Translations under genes and position numbers: made by a program | Origin: SIAJ01 sp963773845 | Lineage (GTDB): Bacteria; Planctomycetota; Planctomycetia; Gemmatales; Gemmataceae | Reading direction: 5' to 3' | NCBI GenBank assembly: GCA_963773845.1 | Contig: CAVZCU010000009.1 | Coordinates: 1,550,001-1,614,000, forward strand | DNA: 64,000 nucleotides | Part shown: one piece after another, positions 55,718 to 63,463 of the stretch | Numbering within the stretch: the first letter of the stretch is position 1 | How the letters are laid out: each line of letters begins with the position of its first letter | The notes under the pieces: model-generated | The model's input: the letters and a program-made list of their open reading frames with translations, nothing else | Databases searched by the model: none | Told to the model about the DNA's origin: nothing

Positions 55718-56272
55718 ATGCTTCGCACCCTGACCGCCGTGGCTCTGGCAGCCATCCTGGCAGTTCCCGCCAACGCCGAGGAGAAGAAAGTGACCGGTCC
55801 ACTCAGCTACAAGCTCAAGGACATCAAAGGCAATGCCGTGGACTTGTCGAAATACAAGGGCAAGGTCGTGATGTTAGTCAATGTTGCCAGCCAGTGCGGG
55901 TATACGCCTCAATACGAGCAACTCGAAAAGATCTACGAGAAGTACGAAAAGCAGGGCCTGGTCGTGATCGGCGTCCCCGCCAATGAGTTCGGCAAGCAGG
56001 AACCCGGCACCGATGAAGAGATCGAAAAATTCTGCAAGAGCAAATACAGCGTCACGTTCCCGATGATGTCCAAAATCGTCGTCAAGGGGAAGGGAATTGA
56101 TCCGCTGTACACGTACCTGACCAAAGAATCGAAGTACCCCGGCGACATCAAGTGGAACTTCACGAAGTTCCTGGTCGGCAAGGATGGCCAGGTTGTCGCC
56201 CGTTACGAGCCGAAGGTCAAGCCGGATGATCCGCAGGTAATCGAGACCATCGAGGCGGAGTTGAAAAAGTAG
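55718..56272 (+). CDS. Exported glutathione-peroxidase-family protein
   Basis: A 184-residue protein; ATG 55718 with AAGGAG eight bases upstream. The signal peptide ends 'ILAVPANAEEKK'. The peroxidase fold shows the catalytic Cys in 'LVNVASQCGYTPQYEQLEK', Gln in 'FGKQEPGTDEE' and Trp in 'IKWNFTKFLVGKDGQVV'. The Sec of animal enzymes is Cys, as in bacterial thioredoxin-dependent GPx. A periplasmic peroxide-reducing role is inferred. A 60-base gap separates it from arsR. Confidence 0.88.
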   Translation: MLRTLTAVALAAILAVPANAEEKKVTGPLSYKLKDIKGNAVDLSKYKGKVVMLVNVASQCGYTPQYEQLEKIYEKYEKQGLVVIGVPANEFGKQEPGTDEEIEKFCKSKYSVTFPMMSKIVVKGKGIDPLYTYLTKESKYPGDIKWNFTKFLVGKDGQVVARYEPKVKPDDPQVIETIEAELKK

Positions 56273-56331
56273 TATTGAGTTTGCCCGGGAGAGGGGAGCT
56301 CGACCCAAGGGCTCCTCTAATCGCAACGACC

Positions 56332-56664
56332 ATGTCTGCCGAATCACGAACACGAAAGAGCTGCTGCCCGCCAGCCCAGGTGAAGGCCCCGTCATCGGAC
56401 GATGAATTCCTGGCCCGCCTGGCGTGGGCGATTGCCCATCCGATTCGCGTTCGCATCCTGCGATTGCTATTGGAACGGGAGGAGTGCATTTGCGGCGAAC
56501 TGGTCGAACTTCTTCCCATCGCGCAGTCGACCGTGTCGCAGCATCTCAAGATCATGAAGGACGCCGATCTGATTCAAGGAGAAGTCGACGGCCCCAAAGT
56601 CTGTTATTGCGTGAATCCCGAGTCGCTGAACAGCCTGCAAAAACTCATTTCCGCGCTCCAGTAA
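56332..56664 (+). CDS. arsR: ArsR-family transcriptional repressor
   Basis: A 110-residue winged-helix regulator. 'FLARLAWAIAHPIRVRILRL' and 'LLPIAQSTVSQHLKIMKDAD' form the recognition region. 'EREECICGELVELL' has the paired Cys at the alpha-3 position used by ArsR to bind As(III), and 'SCCPP' near the N-terminus adds two more Cys. It is expected to release DNA on arsenite binding and to control the genes downstream. An operator-like palindrome lies just after the gene. Confidence 0.9.
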   Translation: MSAESRTRKSCCPPAQVKAPSSDDEFLARLAWAIAHPIRVRILRLLLEREECICGELVELLPIAQSTVSQHLKIMKDADLIQGEVDGPKVCYCVNPESLNSLQKLISALQ

Positions 56665-56693
56665 CGATAAACCAATTGATTGTAGTTTTCTAA

Positions 56694-56709
56694 ATCGTCA
56701 ATCGACGAT
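56694..56709. promoter_or_regulatory. ArsR operator candidate
   Basis: The palindrome ATCGTC-AATC-GACGAT lies between arsR and arsM, in an AT-rich stretch about 15 bases before the perfect AAGGAGG ribosome binding site of arsM. Its size and position suit a dimeric ArsR-type repressor controlling a promoter inside the cluster. Confidence 0.5.
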
Positions 56710-56735
56710 ATATTGAGCGCTAAGGAGGTGCGGCC

Positions 56736-57647
56736 ATGTCTTCAGTCATCGATCAAGTTCGTGAAAAATATGGGGCAGTTGCGGGCAGCTCGCTGTCCGG
56801 TGAACACGCGGGAGTCCGTGCCGTGGCGGAAGCCTTTGGCTACTCGCCCGAGGAATTGGCATCCATTCCGGCGGAAGCCAATATGGGGCTTTCCTGCGGG
56901 AATCCGACGGCCTTTGCCCATCTGAAGCCGGGCGAAGTTGTCGTCGATCTCGGGTGTGGCGGCGGGCTCGACGTGCTGCTCGCAGCGCCGAAGGTCGGAC
57001 CGACCGGACGAGCGATCGGCATCGATATGACCCCCTCCATGATCGAGCGAGCGCAGGCCAACGCCGCTCGGCAAGGGTTGGCCAATGTCGAGTTTCATCT
57101 GGGGACGATCGATCGAATGCCTCTGGACGACGCGACGGTCGATTGCTTGGTCAGCAATTGCGTGATCAACCTCGCGCCAGACAAGGGGGCGGTCTTCCGC
57201 GACATGTATCGGGTGCTGAAGCCGGGCGGCCGGGTCGCGGTGAGCGACATCGCTCTCAAGCAGCCGCTGCCGAAGGCATTGGCGGAAAGCGTGGCCGCCT
57301 ACGTCGGCTGCGTTGCCGGAGCGATCACGATTGCCGAATACGAGCGACTGTTGCGCGAGGCCGGTTTTTCCGCCGTGCAGATCGTGGACACGAAGAAGGA
57401 TTTGAATGTCTACGCCAAGGTTGAGAACCAGGCGGGCTGCTGTTCGCCTGCGATGGACCAGCCCGCAGGCTGTTGTTCAGCGACGCCGCTGAACGTGACT
57501 GACGAGGAATGGATTGCGTCATCGCAAGGTTGCTGTGGCGTTGACTCGGGTAGCCAGCCTGTACATGCGGGACTGGCTGAGCTGATCGCTCAATACGACG
57601 TCAACGAGTATGCGGCCAGCGTTCAAGTTTATGCCGTGAAATCTTGA
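56736..57647 (+). CDS. arsM: Arsenite methyltransferase ArsM with Cys-rich tail
   Basis: A 303-residue SAM methyltransferase preceded by TAAGGAGGTG. Motif I is 'VVVDLGCGGGLDVLLAAPKV'. The conserved Cys positions of ArsM are in 'NMGLSCGNPTAFA', 'DCLVSNCVINLAPDKGAVF' and 'AAYVGCVAGAITIAEYE'. After residue 225 a tail with three Cys pairs appears ('QAGCCSPAMD', 'PAGCCSATPL', 'SQGCCGVDSG'). It methylates As(III) to volatile or exportable methylarsenicals. It is three bases ahead of the aquaporin gene. Confidence 0.92.
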   Translation: MSSVIDQVREKYGAVAGSSLSGEHAGVRAVAEAFGYSPEELASIPAEANMGLSCGNPTAFAHLKPGEVVVDLGCGGGLDVLLAAPKVGPTGRAIGIDMTPSMIERAQANAARQGLANVEFHLGTIDRMPLDDATVDCLVSNCVINLAPDKGAVFRDMYRVLKPGGRVAVSDIALKQPLPKALAESVAAYVGCVAGAITIAEYERLLREAGFSAVQIVDTKKDLNVYAKVENQAGCCSPAMDQPAGCCSATPLNVTDEEWIASSQGCCGVDSGSQPVHAGLAELIAQYDVNEYAASVQVYAVKS

Positions 57648-57650
57648 GCA

Positions 57651-58322
57651 ATGCGCCAACGCTTAACCGCCGAGTTTCTGGGAACCTTCGCTCTCGTATT
57701 TGCGGGAGCCGGAGCGATCGTGGTCAATGATTTGACCGGCGCCATTACTCACGTGGGAATTGCGCTCACGTTTGGCCTGGTCGTTCTCGCCCTCATTTAC
57801 GCACTGGGGGATGTATCCGGGGCCCATCTCAATCCGGCGGTGACGATCGGGTTTGTGATTGCCCGGCGGTTCCCGTGGCGAGACGCGATTCCCTATATTG
57901 CGGTGCAATGCCTCGGGGCGATCTCTGCAAGTGGGTGCTTGCGAATCCTGTTTCCGGAGACCGAGAAGCTCGGGGCGACGTTTCCACGGGGGCCGATGTT
58001 GCAGTCCTTCGTGCTGGAACTCTTGCTGACCGGCTTTCTGATGTTCGTAATCCTGAATTCGACAACCGGAGCGAAGGAAAAGGGATTGGTCGTCGGCATC
58101 GTAGTGGGAGCCGTGATTGCTCTTGAAGCGATGTTCGCCGGACCGATCTGCGGCGCCTCGATGAATCCGGCTCGCTCGTTGGGTCCGGCCTTGGTTTCGG
58201 GCCATTTGGAATCACTTTGGATCTATCTCGTAGCTCCAATCCTTGGCGTCACGGTTGCCGTGTTTGGCTGCCGTGGCGTACAAGCAGAGGGTTGTTGTGG
58301 AAAAGCGGAGGCCTGCTCATGA
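57651..58322 (+). CDS. Aquaglyceroporin (MIP family), AqpS-like
   Basis: A 223-residue six-helix channel. The two NPA boxes are 'GAHLNPAVTIGFV' and 'GASMNPARSLGPAL'. In arsenic operons such channels (AqpS) let As(III) or methylarsenite leave the cell down its gradient, in place of ArsB. The C-terminus ends 'GCCGKAEACS', a Cys-rich tail unusual for MIP channels. The gene is three bases after arsM and overlaps arsC (ATGA), so it is firmly in the operon. Confidence 0.92.
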   Translation: MRQRLTAEFLGTFALVFAGAGAIVVNDLTGAITHVGIALTFGLVVLALIYALGDVSGAHLNPAVTIGFVIARRFPWRDAIPYIAVQCLGAISASGCLRILFPETEKLGATFPRGPMLQSFVLELLLTGFLMFVILNSTTGAKEKGLVVGIVVGAVIALEAMFAGPICGASMNPARSLGPALVSGHLESLWIYLVAPILGVTVAVFGCRGVQAEGCCGKAEACS

Positions 58323-58714
58323 GCGTCAAGCGCGTGTTATTCGTCTGCGTGGAGAATTCCAATCGCAGCCAGATGGCGCAAGCATTCGCGAGAGTGATCG
58401 GCGGCGATACAATTGAAGCGCTCAGCGCCGGCTCCCGACCCTCTGGGCGAATCAATCCCAAGGCAGTCGAGGCCATGCGTGAATTGGGTTATGATTTAAC
58501 GGCCCATCACTCCAAGTCACTGGATGAAATCCCGCCCGGCCCTTATGACGCGGCGATCACAATGGGCTGCGGCGACGTCTGTCCGAACGTAGCGGCACGG
58601 GTCAAAGAGGATTGGCAGATCCCCGATCCGCGAGAGATGCCGCCGGAACAATTCCGCATCGTTCGCGATTTGATTCAGTCGAAGGTGAATGAGCTGTTGG
58701 CTCGGTTGGAATAA
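58319..58714 (+). CDS. arsC: Arsenate reductase, LMW-phosphatase type (ArsC)
   Basis: A 131-residue protein whose ATG overlaps the aquaporin stop. The phosphatase loop C-x5-R-S is 'CVENSNRSQMAQA', with further Cys in 'MGCGDVCPN' and the general-acid Asp in 'IPDPREMP'. The length equals that of thioredoxin-coupled ArsC enzymes. It reduces arsenate to arsenite, which ArsM can methylate or the channel can release. A hairpin terminator follows. Confidence 0.93.
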   Translation: MSVKRVLFVCVENSNRSQMAQAFARVIGGDTIEALSAGSRPSGRINPKAVEAMRELGYDLTAHHSKSLDEIPPGPYDAAITMGCGDVCPNVAARVKEDWQIPDPREMPPEQFRIVRDLIQSKVNELLARLE

Positions 58715-58738
58715 TTGCCACCCACCAAACGCGAAAGA

Positions 58739-58766
58739 GCCGGGCACGATTTGAATCATGCCCGGC
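58739..58766. terminator. Bidirectional terminator between convergent genes
   Basis: Stem GCCGGGCA/TGCCCGGC, 12-base loop, partly able to extend (GATT/AATC). It sits between arsC on the plus strand and the lipoprotein gene on the minus strand. Confidence 0.75.
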
Positions 58767-58796
58767 CCTTAGGTTGCAAATCGAATCGACTTCGTC

Positions 58797-59966
58797 TTAA
58801 CGCGCTGCCGGCAAAAACACCGGGGCGGCCGGAATATCGTCGTCAACCGCGCCCGATGTTGGTGGCAACTTCACCGACGGGGTAGCAGTCGTCGCGGGCG
58901 CGGCCGGGAACGACCCGAGACCTGCGTGCGATTCTTCGATCGTCGGCAGCGATGGCCCGGTCGTCGGCTTCGCGCTCACGCTCTTCGGTAGCGGGTCCGG
59001 CGACTTTGGCTTGGAGTCCGAGGGCGTGGGTAACGCCGGCATTGCAGGCAGCGGCACGGTCGTCGGCGGTGGCGCGATGAACGTCGGCGCTGCTGGCGGC
59101 GTCGGTTCCGGAGCCCGCACGGTGGGCGTGGACACGCTGACAGGCGGCGCCGGATTGGACACCGGTACAACTGCCGACGCTGCAGGTGTCGAAGTCGAAG
59201 CCGGCACGGTGGTCGCATTCGGAGCGACTGCCGCCGAAGCGGGAGCGGTCACCGGAGTGGGCGTCGCGGGCGACGGAGCGACCATGGTGGGCGTCGAAGG
59301 CGGTAGAGCAATCATGGTGGGTGTCGCTGGCGGCGGAGCGACCATGGTAGGCGTCGCCATCATTTCCGGCGACACCAGCATATATTGCGGACCATTGGGA
59401 CCGTTAACCAGCATGTAGGTGGGTTGCATTCCCTGGACCGGCATTGCTTGCATGACGGGCATGGCGGCCGCGGGCGATGCTGGCATTGTGGTCATGGCCG
59501 GCATGGCTACCGCCGTCGGCTGTGGGTACATGACCTGCATGGGAATCGTCGACATTGTCGGCATGCCCTGTGCGTTCATCATGCCTTGTGCATTCATGTT
59601 GACGGGCATCGGGGCCGTGCCAACGTTCGAGTAGGCGACCGGCTGGACCATGCCGGCCGGCATCATCGTCTGTTGTCCGGAAGCCATTTGATAGGAAGAA
59701 GCTGGCATGCCCTGCGCGGTCATCCCCATGTTATTTGTCGTGGGGGCGGCCGTCCGTCCGGAGGCCAGCGCATTATTGCTGGAGTTCTGGCCCTTCTGAA
59801 TCTGCGCAAATGCGGGCGACATGACGGTGTTCGCGCTATCTCCGCGTGCCACGCCCGACCGGGCAAACTGCGGACCGCCCGACTGGCAGCCGGCAAGGGC
59901 GCCGACGGTGAGCGCGCTCGCTGCCCAAATTGCCCGACGACGCATTCTAAGTGCACGCATCAGCAT
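58797..59966 (-). CDS. Low-complexity Met/Pro/Ala/Thr-rich lipoprotein
   Basis: A 389-residue protein. The signal 'IWAASALTVGALAGC' ends in an LAGC lipobox. The mature protein is low complexity: a Met/Gln/Gly/Pro-rich first half ('MNAQGMMNAQGMPTM', 'PVMQAMPVQGMQP'), then tandem 8-10-residue units ('ATPTMVAPPP', 'ATPTMIALPPS', 'TPTMVAPSP', 'ATPTPVTAP'), then a Pro/Ala/Thr-rich end. It probably spans the periplasm or is surface-exposed. The Gly-rich frames on the other strand are shadows of this composition. The function is unknown. Confidence 0.8.
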   Translation of the reverse strand: MLMRALRMRRRAIWAASALTVGALAGCQSGGPQFARSGVARGDSANTVMSPAFAQIQKGQNSSNNALASGRTAAPTTNNMGMTAQGMPASSYQMASGQQTMMPAGMVQPVAYSNVGTAPMPVNMNAQGMMNAQGMPTMSTIPMQVMYPQPTAVAMPAMTTMPASPAAAMPVMQAMPVQGMQPTYMLVNGPNGPQYMLVSPEMMATPTMVAPPPATPTMIALPPSTPTMVAPSPATPTPVTAPASAAVAPNATTVPASTSTPAASAVVPVSNPAPPVSVSTPTVRAPEPTPPAAPTFIAPPPTTVPLPAMPALPTPSDSKPKSPDPLPKSVSAKPTTGPSLPTIEESHAGLGSFPAAPATTATPSVKLPPTSGAVDDDIPAAPVFLPAAR

Positions 59967-60001
59967 GGATCTTCCCCCTGTCGGCCGTTATCCGACGAGT
60001 C

Positions 60002-60313
60002 CTAGCGTCCAGGCACCGGCGGCGCGACGGGCACCGGCGGACCGATCGGGACTACTCCTGGAACCGGAGCAGCTCCCTGAGGCGCGGCCCGATCTCTCGG
60101 GTTGAGCAGGCCCGCCGTTTCTTCCTGATAGGCCAGCTCACGCGTGAGCGGGAAGTCAGGCTCCTGAGGGAAGTACTGCGGCCAGTGTCCTTCCAGGTAA
60201 TGTGCGGAAGGCAGGGTCATTCCGCCCATCCAGGTCTGGCAGCCCGTTAACATTCCGACCGACAGGCCCAATGTTGCCAGGCCCAGCAGCCGCGCACGGC
60301 GAATCGTCTGCAT
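60002..60313 (-). CDS. Small planctomycete lipoprotein
   Basis: A 103-residue protein. Signal 'ARLLGLATLGLSVGMLTGC', LTGC lipobox. The mature part 'QTWMGGMTLPSAHYLEGHWP' then 'QYFPQEPDFPLTREL' resembles, from memory, a conserved planctomycete family. The C-terminus is Pro-rich. It lies 35 bases upstream of the larger lipoprotein and is probably co-transcribed with it. Confidence 0.8.
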   Translation of the reverse strand: MQTIRRARLLGLATLGLSVGMLTGCQTWMGGMTLPSAHYLEGHWPQYFPQEPDFPLTRELAYQEETAGLLNPRDRAAPQGAAPVPGVVPIGPPVPVAPPVPGR

Positions 60314-60545
60314 GGTCGTTGCCTCATTCGGCCCAAGGGCGGGCCGGTCGTATGAATCCTGTCACCGGTATCGGCAACCACGCCGGGGAGGATTTAGCGG
60401 TTTTCGCGAAAAGGCTGAAAGGGCATCCGAGCCACGCCTGCCCATATTCGCCAGTTGTTACAGACAGTAGGACTTGCGTGAATTGCCCGAATCGGGATAA
60501 AGTCCATTTGGTTGCCCTACATTTCCCAGCAAAGGAATTCAAACC

Positions 60546-61487
60546 ATGACCCGTGCCACCGCTTTTGGCACGCGGCTACTGGCCGCGGTCGCCGTCCTCG
60601 TATGTCTGCCCACTTTGCGGGCAAGCGACGAGCCGAAGAAACCGACCCGGCCTGTCGACACGGTCGTGGAAGTGAAATTGATCGATGACAGTGTGATCAA
60701 GCTTACGCTCCTCGATAGCCAGGTGGAATTCCTAACGCCGCATGGAAAACTGACGATTCCAGTTGCCGAGATTCGCCGTGTCGATCTGGGCATGCGCATT
60801 CCCGATGACGTGGCCACTAGCATTCGAACCGCTGCCGCCGATCTCGGCAGCGCCCAGTTCCGCAAGCGTGAAGAGGCGATGACCTTGCTGCTCAAGTATC
60901 GGGAGAAGTCCTACCCCACGCTCAAGCAGGCGGCCAAGTCGTCGGACGCCGAAGTTGCAAAACGCGCCGAGGAATTGATCGAAAAGCTTCAGGCCATAGT
61001 GCCCGAGAGCCGGCTCGAAATGCCGGATTACGATATGATCCAGACCGACTTGTCGAAAATCGCCGGCAAGATCATGACACCGACTCTCAGGGCCCGTTCG
61101 TTTACATTCGGCGAAGTCCCGCTCAAACTCGCGGACGCGCTGGCGATGTCGACGACTGGTTTCAAGGACAAAGACGAGTTGGTTCAAGGATTGCCCGATC
61201 CGGGCACGTTGACGGCCTACCAGCAGCCACAACACATCGGCAAAACATTTGTGTTCCGAGTTACCGGTTCGGCCTCGGGCTCGTTGTGGGGTACAGGTAC
61301 CTATACCCTGGATTCAACCCTTGCGGCCGCAGCGGTTCACATGGGTGTGCTGAAGGTTGGACAGACCGGAAATGTTCGCGTGACGATATTCGGACCGGCG
61401 GCCGGATTCATCGGCTCAACACGAAATGGCATTACCAGTTCCAACTATGCAACCTATCCGGGGGCTTATCAGATTCTCCCTCGATGA
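60546..61487 (+). CDS. Secreted protein with LCCL domain
   Basis: A 313-residue protein; ATG 60546 with AAAGGA upstream. It has a signal peptide, then a small domain (residues 40-75, 'VVEVKLIDDSVIKLTLL') and helices like HEAT repeats ('REEAMTLLLKYREKSYPTL'). The C-terminal 100 residues form an LCCL domain: 'SGSLWGTGTYTLDSTLAAA', 'AVHMGVLKVGQTGNVRVTIF' and 'GSTRNGITSSNYATYPGAYQ'. The domain lacks the Cys pairs of the animal version. A carbohydrate- or lipid-binding role outside the cell is inferred. Confidence 0.85.
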   Translation: MTRATAFGTRLLAAVAVLVCLPTLRASDEPKKPTRPVDTVVEVKLIDDSVIKLTLLDSQVEFLTPHGKLTIPVAEIRRVDLGMRIPDDVATSIRTAAADLGSAQFRKREEAMTLLLKYREKSYPTLKQAAKSSDAEVAKRAEELIEKLQAIVPESRLEMPDYDMIQTDLSKIAGKIMTPTLRARSFTFGEVPLKLADALAMSTTGFKDKDELVQGLPDPGTLTAYQQPQHIGKTFVFRVTGSASGSLWGTGTYTLDSTLAAAAVHMGVLKVGQTGNVRVTIFGPAAGFIGSTRNGITSSNYATYPGAYQILPR

Positions 61488-61600
61488 CCGTGCTCTTGGT
61501 TGATGCACTCAATGGTTGACTGCAGTCGGCCGATCCGCCATTTTGGTTTCAACGGACGCGGAACTGCCGTTTCTTCGCCTGTTTCGGTTACAATTGGGGT

Positions 61601-62692
61601 ATGGAATTGCATTCCCTGCCCGATTCGATCGATCGGCCGGCGTTTCTCGACCAGTCCGAAGAATCGCTCAATGCGTGGTTCGCGGTGCGCGGCGAGTTGC
61701 CCATGCGCCGCCGGCAAGTCCGCCGTCAGATCCTGGCCGGCAGAGCCGAAACGTTCGAGCGAATGACCGATCTGCCAGTTGCGCTCCGCCGTGAGCTTGC
61801 GGCGAGCTTTGCACCGCTCAGCACGCGGATCGAGCGCCATCTCCAGGCGTCGGACGACACGCACAAGCTTCTCCTGCAACTTCACGACGGACGCATGATT
61901 GAATGCGTCCTGATTCAGGAACCACCGCGACGGACAGCCTGCATTAGCACACAAGTGGGCTGCGGCATGGGGTGTGTTTTCTGTGCGAGCGGCCTCAATG
62001 GCGTGGTGCGGAATCTGACGGCCGGGGAAATCCTCGAACAACTCGTCCGGCTGCGAAATCTGACGCCGGCCGACGGTCGACTATCCAACATTGTTGTCAT
62101 GGGCATGGGCGAGCCACTCGCGAATTTGGACAATTTGATCGAAGCGCTCGACGCCGCGGGACATAAGGATGGCTTGAACATTGGTGCTCGGCACATCACG
62201 ATCTCGACCGTCGGCTTGCCGGCGAAGATTCGGCATTTGGCCGATCTGGATCGGCAATATCACCTGGCGGTTTCGCTGCACGCGCCCAACGATTCCTTGC
62301 GAACGCGAATCGTACCGACGAATGAGAAGACCGGCATCGCGGACATCCTGGCGGCCGCCGACTACTACTTTGAGAAATCGGGTCGGCAGGTGACTTACGA
62401 ATACGTTTTGCTGGGTGGTTTGAACGACGGCGCGCGCGAGGCTCGCGAGTTAGCGACGCTGCTGCAGGGTCGAAAAGCACACGTGAACTTAATCCCGTTC
62501 AACGACGTGGAAGGCCTGCCATATCAACGCCCAAGTATCGAGTCGCTCGCGGCGTTTACCGAAACATTAAGGCGGGCGGGCATTAGCGTCAAAGTTCGCA
62601 AACGAAAGGGCTCGGAAATTGATGCGGCCTGCGGTCAGTTGCGCCGACAGGTGGAAGAGGAGACAGCCACGATGGCCGGCATGGCTGTATGA
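61601..62692 (+). CDS. rlmN: 23S rRNA (adenine2503-C2)/tRNA methyltransferase RlmN
   Basis: A 363-residue radical SAM enzyme that methylates A2503 of 23S rRNA and A37 of some tRNAs. The [4Fe-4S] motif CxxxCxxC is 'CGMGCVFCASG', preceded by 'RTACISTQVG' and followed by 'NIVVMGMGEPLANLDNLIEA', 'RHITISTVGLPAKI', 'LAVSLHAPNDSLRTRIVPTN' and 'YEYVLLGGLNDG'. The catalytic Cys near the C-terminus is in 'KGSEIDAACGQLRRQ'. The length is typical. Confidence 0.95.
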   Translation: MELHSLPDSIDRPAFLDQSEESLNAWFAVRGELPMRRRQVRRQILAGRAETFERMTDLPVALRRELAASFAPLSTRIERHLQASDDTHKLLLQLHDGRMIECVLIQEPPRRTACISTQVGCGMGCVFCASGLNGVVRNLTAGEILEQLVRLRNLTPADGRLSNIVVMGMGEPLANLDNLIEALDAAGHKDGLNIGARHITISTVGLPAKIRHLADLDRQYHLAVSLHAPNDSLRTRIVPTNEKTGIADILAAADYYFEKSGRQVTYEYVLLGGLNDGAREARELATLLQGRKAHVNLIPFNDVEGLPYQRPSIESLAAFTETLRRAGISVKVRKRKGSEIDAACGQLRRQVEEETATMAGMAV

Positions 62693-62797
62693 TGACTTCG
62701 AAACGAACTGGCGTTCAACTCTCCTGGCCAGTAAGGTTCATATTGTCGCCGTTCCAAACGGAATTCGCACCCGTGGCCCCACAGGGATCAGGCTGCC

Positions 62798-63460
62798 GTG
62801 ACGATTGGGCATACTAGCGCCCAGATGGCCCTTCGCGACCCGGACATTCGCCTCATGCTGCGCGTCCGGGAGGACGATGCCGCTGCGTTCAATGAACTGG
62901 TCGCACAGTATCAGAATCGTCTGGTCGGCATCATGCATCATCTGGTTGGCAACGCCGAAGAAGCCGAGGATCTGGCCCAGGAAGTGTTCCTGCGTGTCTA
63001 TCGCAACCGCAAGAAGTACTCTCCCCAGGCGAAATTCTCCACGTGGCTATTCACCATTGCCAACAACCTGGCCCTGAATGCGCTGCGGAACAGGGGCCGC
63101 AAGCCGAGTGTGCCCCTTTCGTCCTCGGAGTCCGGACCACTGGGTGTCCGCCCGGAAGAGCAGTTGGTGAAAGATCGTGGCGCGACACCCTCGTTTGGAT
63201 TGCGTCAGGCCGAGTTGGCGGACCGGATTCGATCCGCACTCGACACGCTAAACGAGCGCCAGAAGATGGCCGTCATATTGAATAAATTCGAGGACATGAA
63301 CTACGCCGAGATCGCCGAGGTGATGGGCCTGACGACCAAGGCGGTGAAATCGCTCTTGAGTCGCGCTCGCGCGAGGCTGCGCGACGTCTTGGCGGGTTAC
63401 ATTTACATGGACGGCGAGCCGGTTCCATCGGCCGACGAAACTTTTAACGGGGATTCCTAG
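62798..63460 (+). CDS. RpoE-type ECF sigma factor
   Basis: A 220-residue sigma factor; starts at GTG 62798 or ATG 62825. Region 2: 'AAFNELVAQYQNRLVGIMHH', 'AEEAEDLAQEVFLRVYRN' and 'FSTWLFTIANNLALNALRN'. Region 4: 'LNERQKMAVILNKFEDMNYA' and 'EIAEVMGLTTKAVKSLLSRA'. This is a canonical RpoE-like ECF factor. The anti-sigma gene starts 3 bases after its stop. Confidence 0.93.
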   Translation: MTIGHTSAQMALRDPDIRLMLRVREDDAAAFNELVAQYQNRLVGIMHHLVGNAEEAEDLAQEVFLRVYRNRKKYSPQAKFSTWLFTIANNLALNALRNRGRKPSVPLSSSESGPLGVRPEEQLVKDRGATPSFGLRQAELADRIRSALDTLNERQKMAVILNKFEDMNYAEIAEVMGLTTKAVKSLLSRARARLRDVLAGYIYMDGEPVPSADETFNGDS

Positions 63461-63463
63461 TCC

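Noticed and set aside
59011..59634. Gly/Val/Met-rich plus-strand ORFs
   Set aside because: They are complements of the Pro/Ala/Thr-rich lipoprotein, which has a signal peptide and lipobox; the repeats explain their open frames.
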